Source: an uncultured Flavobacteriales bacterium (GTDB lineage: Bacteria > Bacteroidota > Bacteroidia > Flavobacteriales_G > Salibacteraceae). From it: a stretch of 64,000 nucleotides of DNA. The notes below the pieces were generated by a model that was given only the letters and a program-made list of their open reading frames with translations, searched no databases and had not been told where the DNA came from. The stretch covers positions 248,001-312,000 of the forward strand of contig CAJQLE010000002.1 in NCBI GenBank assembly GCA_905479105.1. Direction: 5' to 3'. Position numbers and translations under genes: made by a program. Numbering within the stretch: position 1 is the first letter of the stretch; each line of letters starts with the position of its first letter. Shown in pieces: positions 21,102 to 31,761 of the stretch.

Positions 21102-21824
21102 TCATTCCGCTGATTCAGCAACACCTGCTCCAGCGAAATACTTCTCTAAATCCTTTAACGTTTCTGAAGACGTACTAATATCTTTCACCATATTTCCTTT
21201 TTCCAGCAAAACGATTCGCTCACATACTTCCGTTACATGGCTGATGTCATGACTTGAAATCAGCATGGTCACACCACGATCGTGCTTTAGCATTTTCAGT
21301 AATTCTTTCAGTCGAATTTGCGTGGACGGGTCGAGATTGGCGAATGGTTCATCCAAAATCAAAACCTTCGGATCAAAGAGCAATGCAGCAGCAATTCCAA
21401 CTTTCTTCTGATTTCCTTTAGAAAGATCTCTGATAAGTTTTTTCCCTCCCAAAACCTCACCGTTAAACAACGGTTCCAGCATTTCAATCTTCGCTTTGAT
21501 ATCAGCATCGCCAATGCCGTGAATTGCACCCACAAAATCGAAATACTCTTCGGGCAATAAATGTCCCACAAGGAAATTCTCATCCAAGTAGCTGCCTGTA
21601 AATGACTTCCACTGTTCTGTTGCATTCGTTGCATTTCCATCGATATATACACATCCCGTATTCGGCTCTAATAAATCAATGACAGCGCGAAATAAAGTTG
21701 TTTTTCCAGCGCCATTATTACCAACTAAACCAAAGCTCTCCCCAGAATGAATGAGGAGCTCAGGAATATTAACGGCTGTGTAATCGCCATAAACTTTGGT
21801 GAGGTTCTGAATTGAAATTTCCAT
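21102..21824 (-). CDS. ABC transporter ATP-binding protein
   Basis: GLVGNNGAGKTTLFRAV (Walker A), DLSKGNQKKVGIAAALLFDPKVLILDEP. Confidence 0.95.
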   Translation of the reverse strand: MEISIQNLTKVYGDYTAVNIPELLIHSGESFGLVGNNGAGKTTLFRAVIDLLEPNTGCVYIDGNATNATEQWKSFTGSYLDENFLVGHLLPEEYFDFVGAIHGIGDADIKAKIEMLEPLFNGEVLGGKKLIRDLSKGNQKKVGIAAALLFDPKVLILDEPFANLDPSTQIRLKELLKMLKHDRGVTMLISSHDISHVTEVCERIVLLEKGNMVKDISTSSETLKDLEKYFAGAGVAESAE

Positions 21825-21826
21825 GC

Positions 21827-23242
21827 TTATTGATTTCTAAAATCGTTTGAAATATTATATCGTTGATCGGTTAACCATTTAGCTAAAAGGGATATCCAAT
21901 ATTTTGTTCCGGCCAAAGAAAGAAGCCCAACTGCCCCTAAAAACAATATTCCTCCCATATCCCCCCAAATCAGGTAACCCAAACCGAAAATGGCCAATGG
22001 AAGTACAAGCACAGGAATGACCATCAAAAACTGCGCAGCACCCACCCCTTGCCAATTAAATACTGTAGTCTGAGAAAGGTCAATTTTCTTAGGGTTCATA
22101 GAACCAAAAAACATGACCATATGACTGCTAACACCCATATTAAAAAGAAAAACGCAGAATAGTGCGATCAGCACTTCCCATCCGAAATAAGCGTAAGGAA
22201 TTGATAAGATCATCGAGCCTCCTCCAACTATTGCAAAGAGTAAAAACTTGCTCATATAGTAATCTTTGAACGAAACATTACGCGTAAGCACATGATCAAA
22301 GTATGAGCCTTCCCAACCTAATAAATATTGACCGTAATTCATCATAAACATGCCTGTGATCACAATACTAAAAAGTACATACATCAAGTAATTTCCGGCA
22401 TATTCAGGATTGGGAAATATGAATAAGCCGTAGCCCAAAAACAAAAAAGTCATCATGAATACAGACTTTGACCGCTTATTGCGCCAAATGAATTTAAATT
22501 CCAACTCTGTCAATCTTCCAACCAATCCAAAACGCGATAAAACTCCATTTCCCGAGTAAGAAACTGCGTTCTTCTTGACCTTAGAAAGCTTACTCAAATA
22601 CATATTCGCTTTCAAGAATTTGAAATTGAGCCCGTATGTTACTCCAATAAGAAAAAGAGGCACAACCAAAGTCCAAGGATGCAAAAAGAGTGCATTGAAC
22701 ATCAAACCAGATAGGGCTTGAAAGTCTAAAACATCAAACCAATCCAATGCTATTATAGAGATAAGACTGGCAAGCATTCCGACATAAACTCGTGCATCAA
22801 CATCTGACGTTCGCTTTATAAAGAGTAAGAAATAGTTGCTCGCGAAGACCAATAGCGTAAACCCTGTGCTCCATCCAAAAGCCTGCATAAAATCCAGGTT
22901 TTCGAAAAGCTCAAACATGAACGGAATAAAAATCAAGAAGTGGATTAAGTTAAAAGGACTCCAAATACTTTTCAAAAGCATGAAGTGAACTAACGATGAT
23001 CGATTTATGGGCAGATGCAGGTATGGCTGAACCGACATTGCCGGCAACTTTTGCATGAAGTATCGAATGATGAAATCGAAGAAGAAGTAATAAATTAAAA
23101 ATTGATCCAACCGCCTCAATACAAAGCTTCTTCCGTAGGTGTTGAAATCTATTCCATCTATTGGAATATTAATCAAGATGTCATCCAAAAAGATACCAAG
23201 AACCAATAAACTACCAGCTAAATAAACGAATGTCAAAATCAA
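21827..23242 (-). CDS. ABC transporter permease, DUF5687-like
   Basis: 471 aa polytopic protein directly upstream of the ATPase. Confidence 0.7.
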   Translation of the reverse strand: MILTFVYLAGSLLVLGIFLDDILINIPIDGIDFNTYGRSFVLRRLDQFLIYYFFFDFIIRYFMQKLPAMSVQPYLHLPINRSSLVHFMLLKSIWSPFNLIHFLIFIPFMFELFENLDFMQAFGWSTGFTLLVFASNYFLLFIKRTSDVDARVYVGMLASLISIIALDWFDVLDFQALSGLMFNALFLHPWTLVVPLFLIGVTYGLNFKFLKANMYLSKLSKVKKNAVSYSGNGVLSRFGLVGRLTELEFKFIWRNKRSKSVFMMTFLFLGYGLFIFPNPEYAGNYLMYVLFSIVITGMFMMNYGQYLLGWEGSYFDHVLTRNVSFKDYYMSKFLLFAIVGGGSMILSIPYAYFGWEVLIALFCVFLFNMGVSSHMVMFFGSMNPKKIDLSQTTVFNWQGVGAAQFLMVIPVLVLPLAIFGLGYLIWGDMGGILFLGAVGLLSLAGTKYWISLLAKWLTDQRYNISNDFRNQ

Positions 23243-23476
23243 GAAAAGGTTTATAACCAGTTTCCTGTGCCATAAAGGCGACCTGACCTATTCCTTAAAA
23301 TCGAAGTTGATAATATGCAATATTGGATTCATAGGTAACGCAAAGTAGGATGAAAACTAAGAACAAATACTTCTAAAAATGATGAACGGTGAAATGCATT
23401 CATAGGTGAGTTATAAACATTAAAATAAATCTTTAACAGGTTTTCGACATTGCCCAATATTTTAAAACGGACAACC

Positions 23477-23484
23477 TACCTTCG
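23477..23484 (+). promoter_or_regulatory. Putative -7-like element TACCTTCG upstream of carB
   Basis: TAnnTT[T/C]G-type motif 35 nt before the carB ATG. Confidence 0.3.
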
Positions 23485-23519
23485 CGACCAATTCGAGCAA
23501 TTGAAATCCCACTTGAAAA

Positions 23520-26339
23520 ATGCCTAGAGATACAAGCATCAAATCGGTCCTCATCATAGGGAGCGGCCCAATCGTTATTGGTCAAGCCTGCGAGTTTGAC
23601 TATTCAGGAACACAAGCCGCTAAATCTTTGAGAGAAGAAGGAATAGAAGTCACCCTGATCAATAGTAATCCCGCTACGATCATGACAGACCCAGTAACGG
23701 CTGATCATATTTACCTTAGACCTTTAGAGCCAAAATACATTCGTCAAATCCTAGAAGAGCAGCCTCAAATTGATGCAGTGCTTTCGACCATGGGCGGACA
23801 AACAGCATTGAATCTTGCCATTGATTGTGATAAGCAAGGCTTGTGGGCCGATTTCGGTGTAAGAATGATTGGTGTAGACATTGATGCGATTGAAATCACT
23901 GAGAACCGAGAAGCTTTTAGAAAGCTCCTTGACAAAATTGATATTCCTTATGCGCCATCTGCTATCGCTCGTTCATTCTTAGATGGAAAAGAAATTGCTC
24001 AAAAATTTGGATTCCCATTGGTTATTCGTCCATCCTACACATTAGGTGGAACGGGTGCTTCTTTTGTGCACCGCCAAGAAGATTTTGATAAACTTTTAGA
24101 AAGAGGACTGCACGCATCTCCTATCCATGAGGTATTGATCGATAAAGCTCTTTTTGGATGGAAAGAATTTGAGTTGGAGTTATTGAGAGACAATAACGAC
24201 AATGTCACCATCATCTGTTCGGTAGAGAACATGGATCCAATGGGAATTCACACAGGAGACTCCATTACCGTGGCTCCAGCGATGACGCTTTCTGACACGA
24301 CATTCCAACGTATGCGTGATATGGCAATCAAGTTGATGCGTTCTATCGGTGACTTTGCTGGTGGATGTAACGTACAATTTGCGATCAGCCCGGATGAAAA
24401 AGAAGACATCATCGCCATCGAGATAAACCCTCGTGTGAGCCGATCTTCTGCCTTGGCTTCAAAAGCCACTGGTTATCCAATTGCAAAAGTTGCGGCCAAA
24501 TTGGCTATTGGGTACAATTTGAATGAACTCAAGAATCAAATCACAGGAAACACAAGCGCATTCTTCGAACCAACGTTGGATTATGTAATTGTAAAAATCC
24601 CACGTTGGAACTTTGATAAATTCAAAGGAGCCGTTAGAGAGCTTGGTCTTCAAATGAAGTCAGTCGGTGAGGTGATGGGAATTGGACGTTCTTTCCAAGA
24701 GGCTCTTCAGAAAGCATGTCAATCTCTTGAGATTAGAAGAAATGGATTGGGCGCTGACGGCAAGGAATTAAAGGATCAAGATGCCATCTTGCATAGTCTT
24801 GGTCATGCCAGTTGGAATAGATTATTCCATATCTATGATGCCATTAAGTTGGGAATTCGCTTCGACACTATTTACGAAAAGACTAAAATCGATCCTTGGT
24901 TTCTGCATCAAATTGATGAGTTGATCAGTATTGAAAAAGTTATTGAAGGGCATACATTAGAAACTCTTCCGAAATCATTGCTTTTAGATGCGAAACAGCG
25001 TGGTTATGCAGACCGTCAAATTGCTCACCTTCTAAAATGTCTTGAGAGTCAGGTGCGTGAAAAGCGAAAAGCTCTAGGAGTTAATCGTGTTTACAAAGTG
25101 GTTGACACATGCGCTGCTGAATTTGAAGCTCAAACGCCATACTTCTATTCTACGTTTGAAGGTGAGAATGAAAGCGTGAGGTCAGACAAGAAAAAAGTTA
25201 TTGTATTAGGTTCAGGACCAAACAGAATTGGTCAAGGAATTGAATTCGACTATTGCTGCGTTCATGGCGTGCTAGCTGCAAAGGAGTGTGGTTATGAGAC
25301 GATCATGATCAACTGTAATCCTGAAACTGTTTCTACAGATTTTGATACCGCTGATAAATTATACTTCGAACCCGTATTCTGGGAGCATATCTATGACATC
25401 ATCGAGCATGAACAGCCCGAAGGAGTCATCGTGCAGCTGGGTGGACAAACAGCACTTAAGCTTGCCGAGAAATTAGAGCGTTTCGGAATTAAAATCATGG
25501 GAACAAGCTTCAATGCTCTTGATTTAGCCGAGGACAGAGGTCGATTCTCTGACACGCTGAAAAAACTGAATATTCCCTATCCAAAGTACGGAGCAGTAGA
25601 AACTGCAGAAGAAGCAATTGAGTTGTCTCGAGTATTGGGTTATCCACTATTGGTAAGACCAAGCTATGTCTTAGGTGGCCAAGGAATGAAAATCGTTATA
25701 AACGAGCAGGAACTCGAAACGCATGTGATCAACATTTTCCGCGACATGCCTGACAATAATGTATTGTTAGACCATTTCTTAGAAGGAGCCATTGAAGCAG
25801 AAGCTGATGCTATTTGTGATGGCGAAGACACCTACATTATTGGAATAATGGAGCATATCGAACCAGCTGGCATTCACTCTGGTGATTCAAGTGCGGTTCT
25901 TCCAGCTTTCGATTTAAGTGAGAATGTGCTCAGAAAGATTGACGAATACACCAAGAAAATTGCTGTAGAATTGGAAACTGTGGGTCTGATAAACATCCAG
26001 TTTGCAGTTAAGGATGAAGAAGTATATGTGATCGAAGCAAATCCGAGAGCATCTAGAACAGTACCGTTCATCGCAAAAGCTTACCGAGAGCCATATGTGA
26101 ACTATGCTACCAAAGTGATGCTAGGCGCAAAAAAAGTGAAAGATTTCGACTTCAAACCTTACAAGAAAGGGTATGCCATCAAGCTTCCTGTATTTTCGTT
26201 TGATAAGTTCCAAAACGTTTCAAAGGAATTAGGACCAGAGATGAAGTCAACTGGCGAGTCCATTTACTTCATTGATGATCTTAAAGATGAGTACTTCAAG
26301 AAGGTGTATTCAGAACGTAATCTTTATTTATCGAGATAA
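23520..26339 (+). CDS. carB: Carbamoyl phosphate synthase large subunit lacking the C-terminal MGS-like domain
   Basis: Two ATP-grasp halves (IGSGPIVIGQACEFDYSGTQA; LGSGPNRIGQGIEFDYCCVH); 939 aa, ends shortly after GPEMKSTGE. Confidence 0.96.
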   Translation: MPRDTSIKSVLIIGSGPIVIGQACEFDYSGTQAAKSLREEGIEVTLINSNPATIMTDPVTADHIYLRPLEPKYIRQILEEQPQIDAVLSTMGGQTALNLAIDCDKQGLWADFGVRMIGVDIDAIEITENREAFRKLLDKIDIPYAPSAIARSFLDGKEIAQKFGFPLVIRPSYTLGGTGASFVHRQEDFDKLLERGLHASPIHEVLIDKALFGWKEFELELLRDNNDNVTIICSVENMDPMGIHTGDSITVAPAMTLSDTTFQRMRDMAIKLMRSIGDFAGGCNVQFAISPDEKEDIIAIEINPRVSRSSALASKATGYPIAKVAAKLAIGYNLNELKNQITGNTSAFFEPTLDYVIVKIPRWNFDKFKGAVRELGLQMKSVGEVMGIGRSFQEALQKACQSLEIRRNGLGADGKELKDQDAILHSLGHASWNRLFHIYDAIKLGIRFDTIYEKTKIDPWFLHQIDELISIEKVIEGHTLETLPKSLLLDAKQRGYADRQIAHLLKCLESQVREKRKALGVNRVYKVVDTCAAEFEAQTPYFYSTFEGENESVRSDKKKVIVLGSGPNRIGQGIEFDYCCVHGVLAAKECGYETIMINCNPETVSTDFDTADKLYFEPVFWEHIYDIIEHEQPEGVIVQLGGQTALKLAEKLERFGIKIMGTSFNALDLAEDRGRFSDTLKKLNIPYPKYGAVETAEEAIELSRVLGYPLLVRPSYVLGGQGMKIVINEQELETHVINIFRDMPDNNVLLDHFLEGAIEAEADAICDGEDTYIIGIMEHIEPAGIHSGDSSAVLPAFDLSENVLRKIDEYTKKIAVELETVGLINIQFAVKDEEVYVIEANPRASRTVPFIAKAYREPYVNYATKVMLGAKKVKDFDFKPYKKGYAIKLPVFSFDKFQNVSKELGPEMKSTGESIYFIDDLKDEYFKKVYSERNLYLSR

Positions 26340-26597
26340 ATGGGTTTGTTAAGATTTGCCGCGATTGCCTTCGGAATTTATCTGATTTTCAGATTGATTG
26401 CACGGTTCTTATTACCGCTTCTAGGCAAGTATTTCGTGAAGAAGGCCACGCAAAACATGAAAGATCAGATGAAGACCAAAACGGAAGGTGAAAAAATTTA
26501 CCAAGACGAAAAGGTGATCATTCGAAAGACAAGCCCAAATAAGACAAACAATTCAAAATCAAATGATGATGAATTCGTAGACTTCGAAGAAGTTTAA
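26340..26597 (+). CDS. DUF4834-like small membrane protein
   Basis: 85 aa, N-terminal TM helix and charged tail, directly abutting carB. Confidence 0.6.
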   Translation: MGLLRFAAIAFGIYLIFRLIARFLLPLLGKYFVKKATQNMKDQMKTKTEGEKIYQDEKVIIRKTSPNKTNNSKSNDDEFVDFEEV

Positions 26598-26680
26598 GGT
26601 TTCTGAATGATTGTCAAATCAAGGTCTGTGTCCTTCCTTTTTTTTGATTTCTTTGTTTACTATCTAAAAGTTACTCATTC

Positions 26681-29188
26681 ATGGATTGGAAAAAAGCACT
26701 TCCGCACCTTGTCTCAATAATAATAATGGCCGCTGTGGCCATTTTGTACTGTTCACCTGTATTACAAGGCAAAATTCTAGCACAGGACGATACGATTAAA
26801 AGTATTTCGCAGTCGAAGGAAAGCAAAGACTTCAGAGAAGAAACTGGAGAAGAAGCCCTTTGGACCACACGCGTTTTTAGCGGCATGACCATTTTTCATA
26901 TAGGATTGGTTGTTTCGACAAACGTAACAACCTATATAAAAAATGCTCTCTTATTGGGGATGCCGAGAACTAGCAACATCATATTTGCTACTTTTCTTGG
27001 GTTCTATCTATTACTGATTATAATGGGTGTAAACCCATGGTTGGCGCTGGTACTATCGCTGGCTTATGGGCTGTCAAGTAACCTAATCGTCTCAATTTTG
27101 GCAGGACACAATACCAAAGTATTATCTATTGGGTTTCTTGCGCCTGCCGTTGGAGGATTGATTTTAGGCTTGAATGGTAAACGCTATCTCGGAGCATTTG
27201 TCACTGTGCTGTCATTGAGTATGTTGGTGATCAGTAATCACTATCAAATCATGTATTACTACTTATTGATTTCATTATCAATTGGTGCGGTTTACCTCTT
27301 CTACGCTATAAAAGAGAATACGGTACCTGATCTCATGAAGAATGTGGGGCTCCTCGTTGCAGCTGGACTAATTGCATTGTTGCCCAACATTGGTAAAGTT
27401 TACAACACCTATGAGCACAGCTCTGAAACCATTCGTGGAAAGAAATCAGAGCTTACCGCTTCCAATCAAGGTGGTGAAGGAGCTACCGGAACTGGTTTAG
27501 ATAAGGACTATGCCATGCGTTGGTCATACGGCCCGTTAGAAACATTTACGCTGGTAGTGCCATCATTTATGGGAGGAGCTACCGGTGAAGCGCTTCCAGT
27601 AAAAGGAAATGTAGAAGAAAGTCTTAAGGGCTACAATCTCAACCGACAACAGAAAGAGTCAATTCTAGCACGCGCCCCATTATATGTGGGGGATCAACCT
27701 TTTCTTTTAGGAACCGTGTATTTCGGAGCTGGATTTATCTTCCTGTTCATCCTATCTCTATTCATTTTCAAAGGCCGAACAAGAGCATGGGTGATCACTA
27801 TTATTATTCTTTCATTGATTATGTCTTGGGGACGACACATCGATGTAATCACTGGATTTCTGTTTGATTACTTCCCGATGTATAATAAGTTCAGAACACC
27901 CTCAATGGCCCTAGCCATAGCTGGATTAGCCATCCCATTGTTCGGTGCACTTGGATTACAGAAAATCCTGAATAAAGAGATAGATTCATCAGACTTCAAA
28001 AAGGCCTTTAAAATGGCTTTATACATTGCTGGAGGCATGATGGTGCTATTACTTCTGTATGGATTAATGAATGATTGGATTGGCCCGAAAGATGCTCAAT
28101 ACCAAACTAAAAACTCACCATGGGGCATTGACGCAGTATATGAAGCTTTATTGGCAGATCGAAAAGGAAGATATCTTTCTGATTGGATGATAAGTGCCGT
28201 AATCATGGCGATTACTGCCGGACTTATATGGTTTTATCAAAAAGGAAAAATGAGTCTTACAATCGTCATTGTAGTTCTTGGCGTTGTATTTACTGGCGAT
28301 ATGTGGCGTGTAAGTAAACGCTATTTAGACAATGATGATTTTATCGCTAAGCGCGAATGGGATGCAAAGTTTGCTCCTTCACCTGCAGACCTCGCAATTT
28401 TACAAGACAAAGATCCTCACTATCGAGTATTGAATGCAACATTGAACCCATGGACTGACGGGCAAACTTGCTATTACCATGAAAATGTTGGAGGTCATCA
28501 TGCGGCCAAGTTAAGAAGGTATCAAGACCTGATAGAAAACGAACTTTCTACTCAACTTCAAAAATTGAATCAAGGTTTGATGCAGGCTGATCAGCGCATA
28601 TTACTGAACCCGGATGTTGCTTTGCAAATGCCTGTTTATAACATGCTCAACACGAAATATTACATCATTCAGGATAACAATCCTGGAGGTGCGGTTCTGA
28701 ATAGAACAGCATGCGGCAATGCATGGTTTGTTGAAGAGGTTAAGCAAGTGAATTCGGCAGATGCAGAAATGTCTTCACTGGCCAATTTTGATCCTTTGAA
28801 AACAGCGATCATCCACTCAGACTTTAGCGAGGAAATTTATGGCTATAATTTTGGGAAGGCTTCTAATGCGAGTATCAAATTGGACGAAATAACACCGAAA
28901 TACTTAAAGTATTCATCCAGCAACACTCAAGATGGATTGGCTGTCTTCTCTGAAGTATACTATCCCGATGGATGGATGGCATTTGTAGATGGTCAGCCGG
29001 CTGAAATATATCGAGCTAACTACATTCTAAGAACGGTAAAAGTGCCCGCAGGAGATCATACCATTGAAATGAAGTTTAACCCTTCTTCCTACCAAATAGG
29101 TAAGAACCTATCGCTTGCAGGATCTGTGATATTCGCACTATTCGCAGCCGGAATGCTATTTCTTTACGTCAAAAAACGAGAAGAATAG
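26681..29188 (+). CDS. YfhO family membrane protein
   Basis: 835 aa polytopic; GHNTKVLSIGFLAPAVGGL, FRTPSMALAIAGLAIPLFGALGL, EVYYPDGWMAFVDGQPAEIYRANYILRTVKVPAGDHTIEMKFNPSSY. Confidence 0.85.
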   Translation: MDWKKALPHLVSIIIMAAVAILYCSPVLQGKILAQDDTIKSISQSKESKDFREETGEEALWTTRVFSGMTIFHIGLVVSTNVTTYIKNALLLGMPRTSNIIFATFLGFYLLLIIMGVNPWLALVLSLAYGLSSNLIVSILAGHNTKVLSIGFLAPAVGGLILGLNGKRYLGAFVTVLSLSMLVISNHYQIMYYYLLISLSIGAVYLFYAIKENTVPDLMKNVGLLVAAGLIALLPNIGKVYNTYEHSSETIRGKKSELTASNQGGEGATGTGLDKDYAMRWSYGPLETFTLVVPSFMGGATGEALPVKGNVEESLKGYNLNRQQKESILARAPLYVGDQPFLLGTVYFGAGFIFLFILSLFIFKGRTRAWVITIIILSLIMSWGRHIDVITGFLFDYFPMYNKFRTPSMALAIAGLAIPLFGALGLQKILNKEIDSSDFKKAFKMALYIAGGMMVLLLLYGLMNDWIGPKDAQYQTKNSPWGIDAVYEALLADRKGRYLSDWMISAVIMAITAGLIWFYQKGKMSLTIVIVVLGVVFTGDMWRVSKRYLDNDDFIAKREWDAKFAPSPADLAILQDKDPHYRVLNATLNPWTDGQTCYYHENVGGHHAAKLRRYQDLIENELSTQLQKLNQGLMQADQRILLNPDVALQMPVYNMLNTKYYIIQDNNPGGAVLNRTACGNAWFVEEVKQVNSADAEMSSLANFDPLKTAIIHSDFSEEIYGYNFGKASNASIKLDEITPKYLKYSSSNTQDGLAVFSEVYYPDGWMAFVDGQPAEIYRANYILRTVKVPAGDHTIEMKFNPSSYQIGKNLSLAGSVIFALFAAGMLFLYVKKREE

Positions 29189-29191
29189 ACC

Positions 29192-30487
29192 TTGAAAAAA
29201 GCGCTGATATTGACCTATTACTGGCCTCCTGGATCTGGTCCAGGGGTTCAGCGATGGTTAAAATTCAGTAAGTATCTTCCTCACTTCAATGTTCAGTCTA
29301 CCGTTATAACGGTGAAAAATGGTAGCTATCCGAGTGTTGATCAAACTCTGTTAAAAGATATTCCAATTGGTTTAGCGGTTCATCGCACAAAAACTATCGA
29401 ACCATTTGCCTTGTACAATGCTTTGCGCGGCAAAAAAGGCCGTTCTGTGGAAGTTGGTATGGGAAATTTGAAAGACAATCCTTCAACCTTATCAAAGCTG
29501 GCCAACTATGTGCGAGCCAATTTCTTTATCCCTGATGCTCGTAAAGGATGGAATTCCTTCGCCTACAAAAAAGCCCAAGAAATAATAAATGCGGAAAAGC
29601 CTGATTGTATCATAACTACTGGCCCGCCTCACAGCACTCATTTAATTGGAGAGCGTTTAAAAAGAGAAACCGGAATTCCTTGGATTGCAGATATGCGCGA
29701 CCCATGGACAACCATTTATTATAATGCGTTTCTCAATAGAACAGAAAAATCCAAAAAAAGAGATAAAGCTCTCGAAGACCTTGTGCTTTCTAGCGCTTCG
29801 GCAATAGTTGTTGCTTCTCCAGCAATGAAAGATAAGTTAAGTAACCGCTCAGAAAAAATCACTTTCATTCCAAATGGATATGATGAAGAAGACTTCGATG
29901 CCTTGAATATTATTCCTCGGGAAAAATTCATTCTAGCTTACACTGGCAACTTAAAGTCCAATCAAAATTGCAAAGCTTTATGGCAAGCAATTAAGGAATT
30001 AGCAGAGGACGAACAGTTTAAGAACAACTTCAGTCTTGAAGTAACTGGAAATGTGGATCAAGGAATTCTAGCCTCATGGAAAGAATTAGGAATGGAGAAG
30101 GTGATTAAGGTTCAACCCTTCGTTCCGCATAAGGAATCGATCAATATTATGCACTCATCACACATGTTGCTTCTTCCAGTGCCGCAAAGTGAAAACAACA
30201 AGGGTATTATTACCGGTAAAATTTTTGAATACCTTGCCTCAAGAAGACCAATACTTAGCATCGGGCCTAAAGATGGCAATGCAGCTGAAATTCTATCGTT
30301 TTGTGGGAAAGAAGGTATGTTAGATTATTCAGATAAGAAGGGAATAAAACAGATGATTAGCGATGCCTTTGTGAGCTATCTGTCAAATAAAGAACTGGCG
30401 AACACTGGAAACGAAAATTATAAAAACTACAGCCGCTTAGGATGCACTGAGCAGTTAAATGATGTCATTAATCAGATCAATAAGTGA
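29192..30487 (+). CDS. Glycosyltransferase family 4-like
   Basis: TYYWPPGSGPGVQRWLKFSKYLP; GT-B fold: IPNGYDEEDF, KIFEYLASRRPILSIGP. TTG start. Confidence 0.88.
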   Translation: MKKALILTYYWPPGSGPGVQRWLKFSKYLPHFNVQSTVITVKNGSYPSVDQTLLKDIPIGLAVHRTKTIEPFALYNALRGKKGRSVEVGMGNLKDNPSTLSKLANYVRANFFIPDARKGWNSFAYKKAQEIINAEKPDCIITTGPPHSTHLIGERLKRETGIPWIADMRDPWTTIYYNAFLNRTEKSKKRDKALEDLVLSSASAIVVASPAMKDKLSNRSEKITFIPNGYDEEDFDALNIIPREKFILAYTGNLKSNQNCKALWQAIKELAEDEQFKNNFSLEVTGNVDQGILASWKELGMEKVIKVQPFVPHKESINIMHSSHMLLLPVPQSENNKGIITGKIFEYLASRRPILSIGPKDGNAAEILSFCGKEGMLDYSDKKGIKQMISDAFVSYLSNKELANTGNENYKNYSRLGCTEQLNDVINQINK

Positions 30488-31761
30488 GAGCATTCATCAT
30501 AGGAAGTAAGGAACTCAGCTGTGTCATTTTAGAGACAATGCTCGATTACGGCTATGAAGTGCTTGGTGTTTTTTCTCGTGATAGAGAGCCTGGCATGAAT
30601 ACCTGGCATGACCTAGGGCATAGATCGCTGGAAATTTTGGCAAGAGAAAAAGGGATTCCTGTTTATGACAGCATGAAGGTCAACTCTCATGCTTCCTTGG
30701 AATTACTTTCTTCTCTGAATCTTGATCTCATCGTATCATGTTTTTGGAGTGAACTTTTCAAGGAGGCGATATTGAACATTCCGAAACTTGGTGTTTTCAA
30801 TATTCACACCGCTTTATTGCCAGCGAATCGAGGCTCAAGACCAGGACCATGGGCGATCATCAATGGCGATGAAAAAGCAGGTGTCACTTTCCATAAAATG
30901 ACTCAAGGTGTGGACGATGGACCGATAGTAGATCAGATTGCATTCGACATTTCCAACAATGAAACTGCAGCATCATTATATCAAAAAGTCAACGATTCAG
31001 CGGTTGAATTGGTTAAATCAACACTTCGAAAATTCTTAGACAACTCTTATACTCTTACCCCTCAAAACTCAAGTAAGGCCACATATCAATTGCGAGGAGA
31101 ACCATTTGGTGGTCAAGTAAATGCTTTTTGGAGTGAAATCAAAACAGATCGTTTTAAAAGAGCGATGACGTTTCCTCCATTCAAAGCATATCGATTGAGT
31201 CCTCACCATTCAGACAAGGCTGAGTTAGTATTGACATTTATCAATGAAGAAACGTATCAAACGATAGACATTTTAGATCTCAGTCTTTTTAAGGATTCCC
31301 TGAGTGGTGGAAACGCTTGGCAGCGCAAATTCCTAAAATCTTTAATGACAAAAGATCAAAGACCCATGGCTTATATCAAAGCAATATCTAATTTCAAAGA
31401 GTATCAGCCATTGTTAGAGTCCTTAAAAATGAGAGGCTATAAGTCCACAATTGGGAAATCAATAAACTCAATCGAATCCGATGATTTGGAGTTTAGCCAA
31501 CCCCATAGAGAGACCAATGGGATGCTTATTCTACCCGTTCTAAAACTCGATGAACACTGGACTAGGACCTTTTCAAATGCGAATAACATATCCATCGAAA
31601 AGAATTGTCCCATTTATTTAATTATAGATGAAAAGGACTTAGAGACCAGCACATCAAAGGAATCACTCTCACAAGAGATATTAAATTTAGGAGGCCGATT
31701 GGCTTCGATTGATGAAGTTTGCACAGAATTTGACATGAAATATGAAAACATCAGCACTTGA
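30484..31761 (+). CDS. Formyltransferase-domain protein (methionyl-tRNA formyltransferase-like) with long C-terminal extension
   Basis: GVFNIHTALLPANRGSRPGPWAIINGDEKAGVTFHKMTQGVDDGPIVDQ retains the Asn/His/Asp formyltransferase residues. Confidence 0.83.
   Translation: MRAFIIGSKELSCVILETMLDYGYEVLGVFSRDREPGMNTWHDLGHRSLEILAREKGIPVYDSMKVNSHASLELLSSLNLDLIVSCFWSELFKEAILNIPKLGVFNIHTALLPANRGSRPGPWAIINGDEKAGVTFHKMTQGVDDGPIVDQIAFDISNNETAASLYQKVNDSAVELVKSTLRKFLDNSYTLTPQNSSKATYQLRGEPFGGQVNAFWSEIKTDRFKRAMTFPPFKAYRLSPHHSDKAELVLTFINEETYQTIDILDLSLFKDSLSGGNAWQRKFLKSLMTKDQRPMAYIKAISNFKEYQPLLESLKMRGYKSTIGKSINSIESDDLEFSQPHRETNGMLILPVLKLDEHWTRTFSNANNISIEKNCPIYLIIDEKDLETSTSKESLSQEILNLGGRLASIDEVCTEFDMKYENIST

Noticed and set aside
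26625-26650. T-rich run after DUF4834 as terminator
   Set aside because: Only a 4-bp AAGG/CCTT stem precedes it; not convincing.
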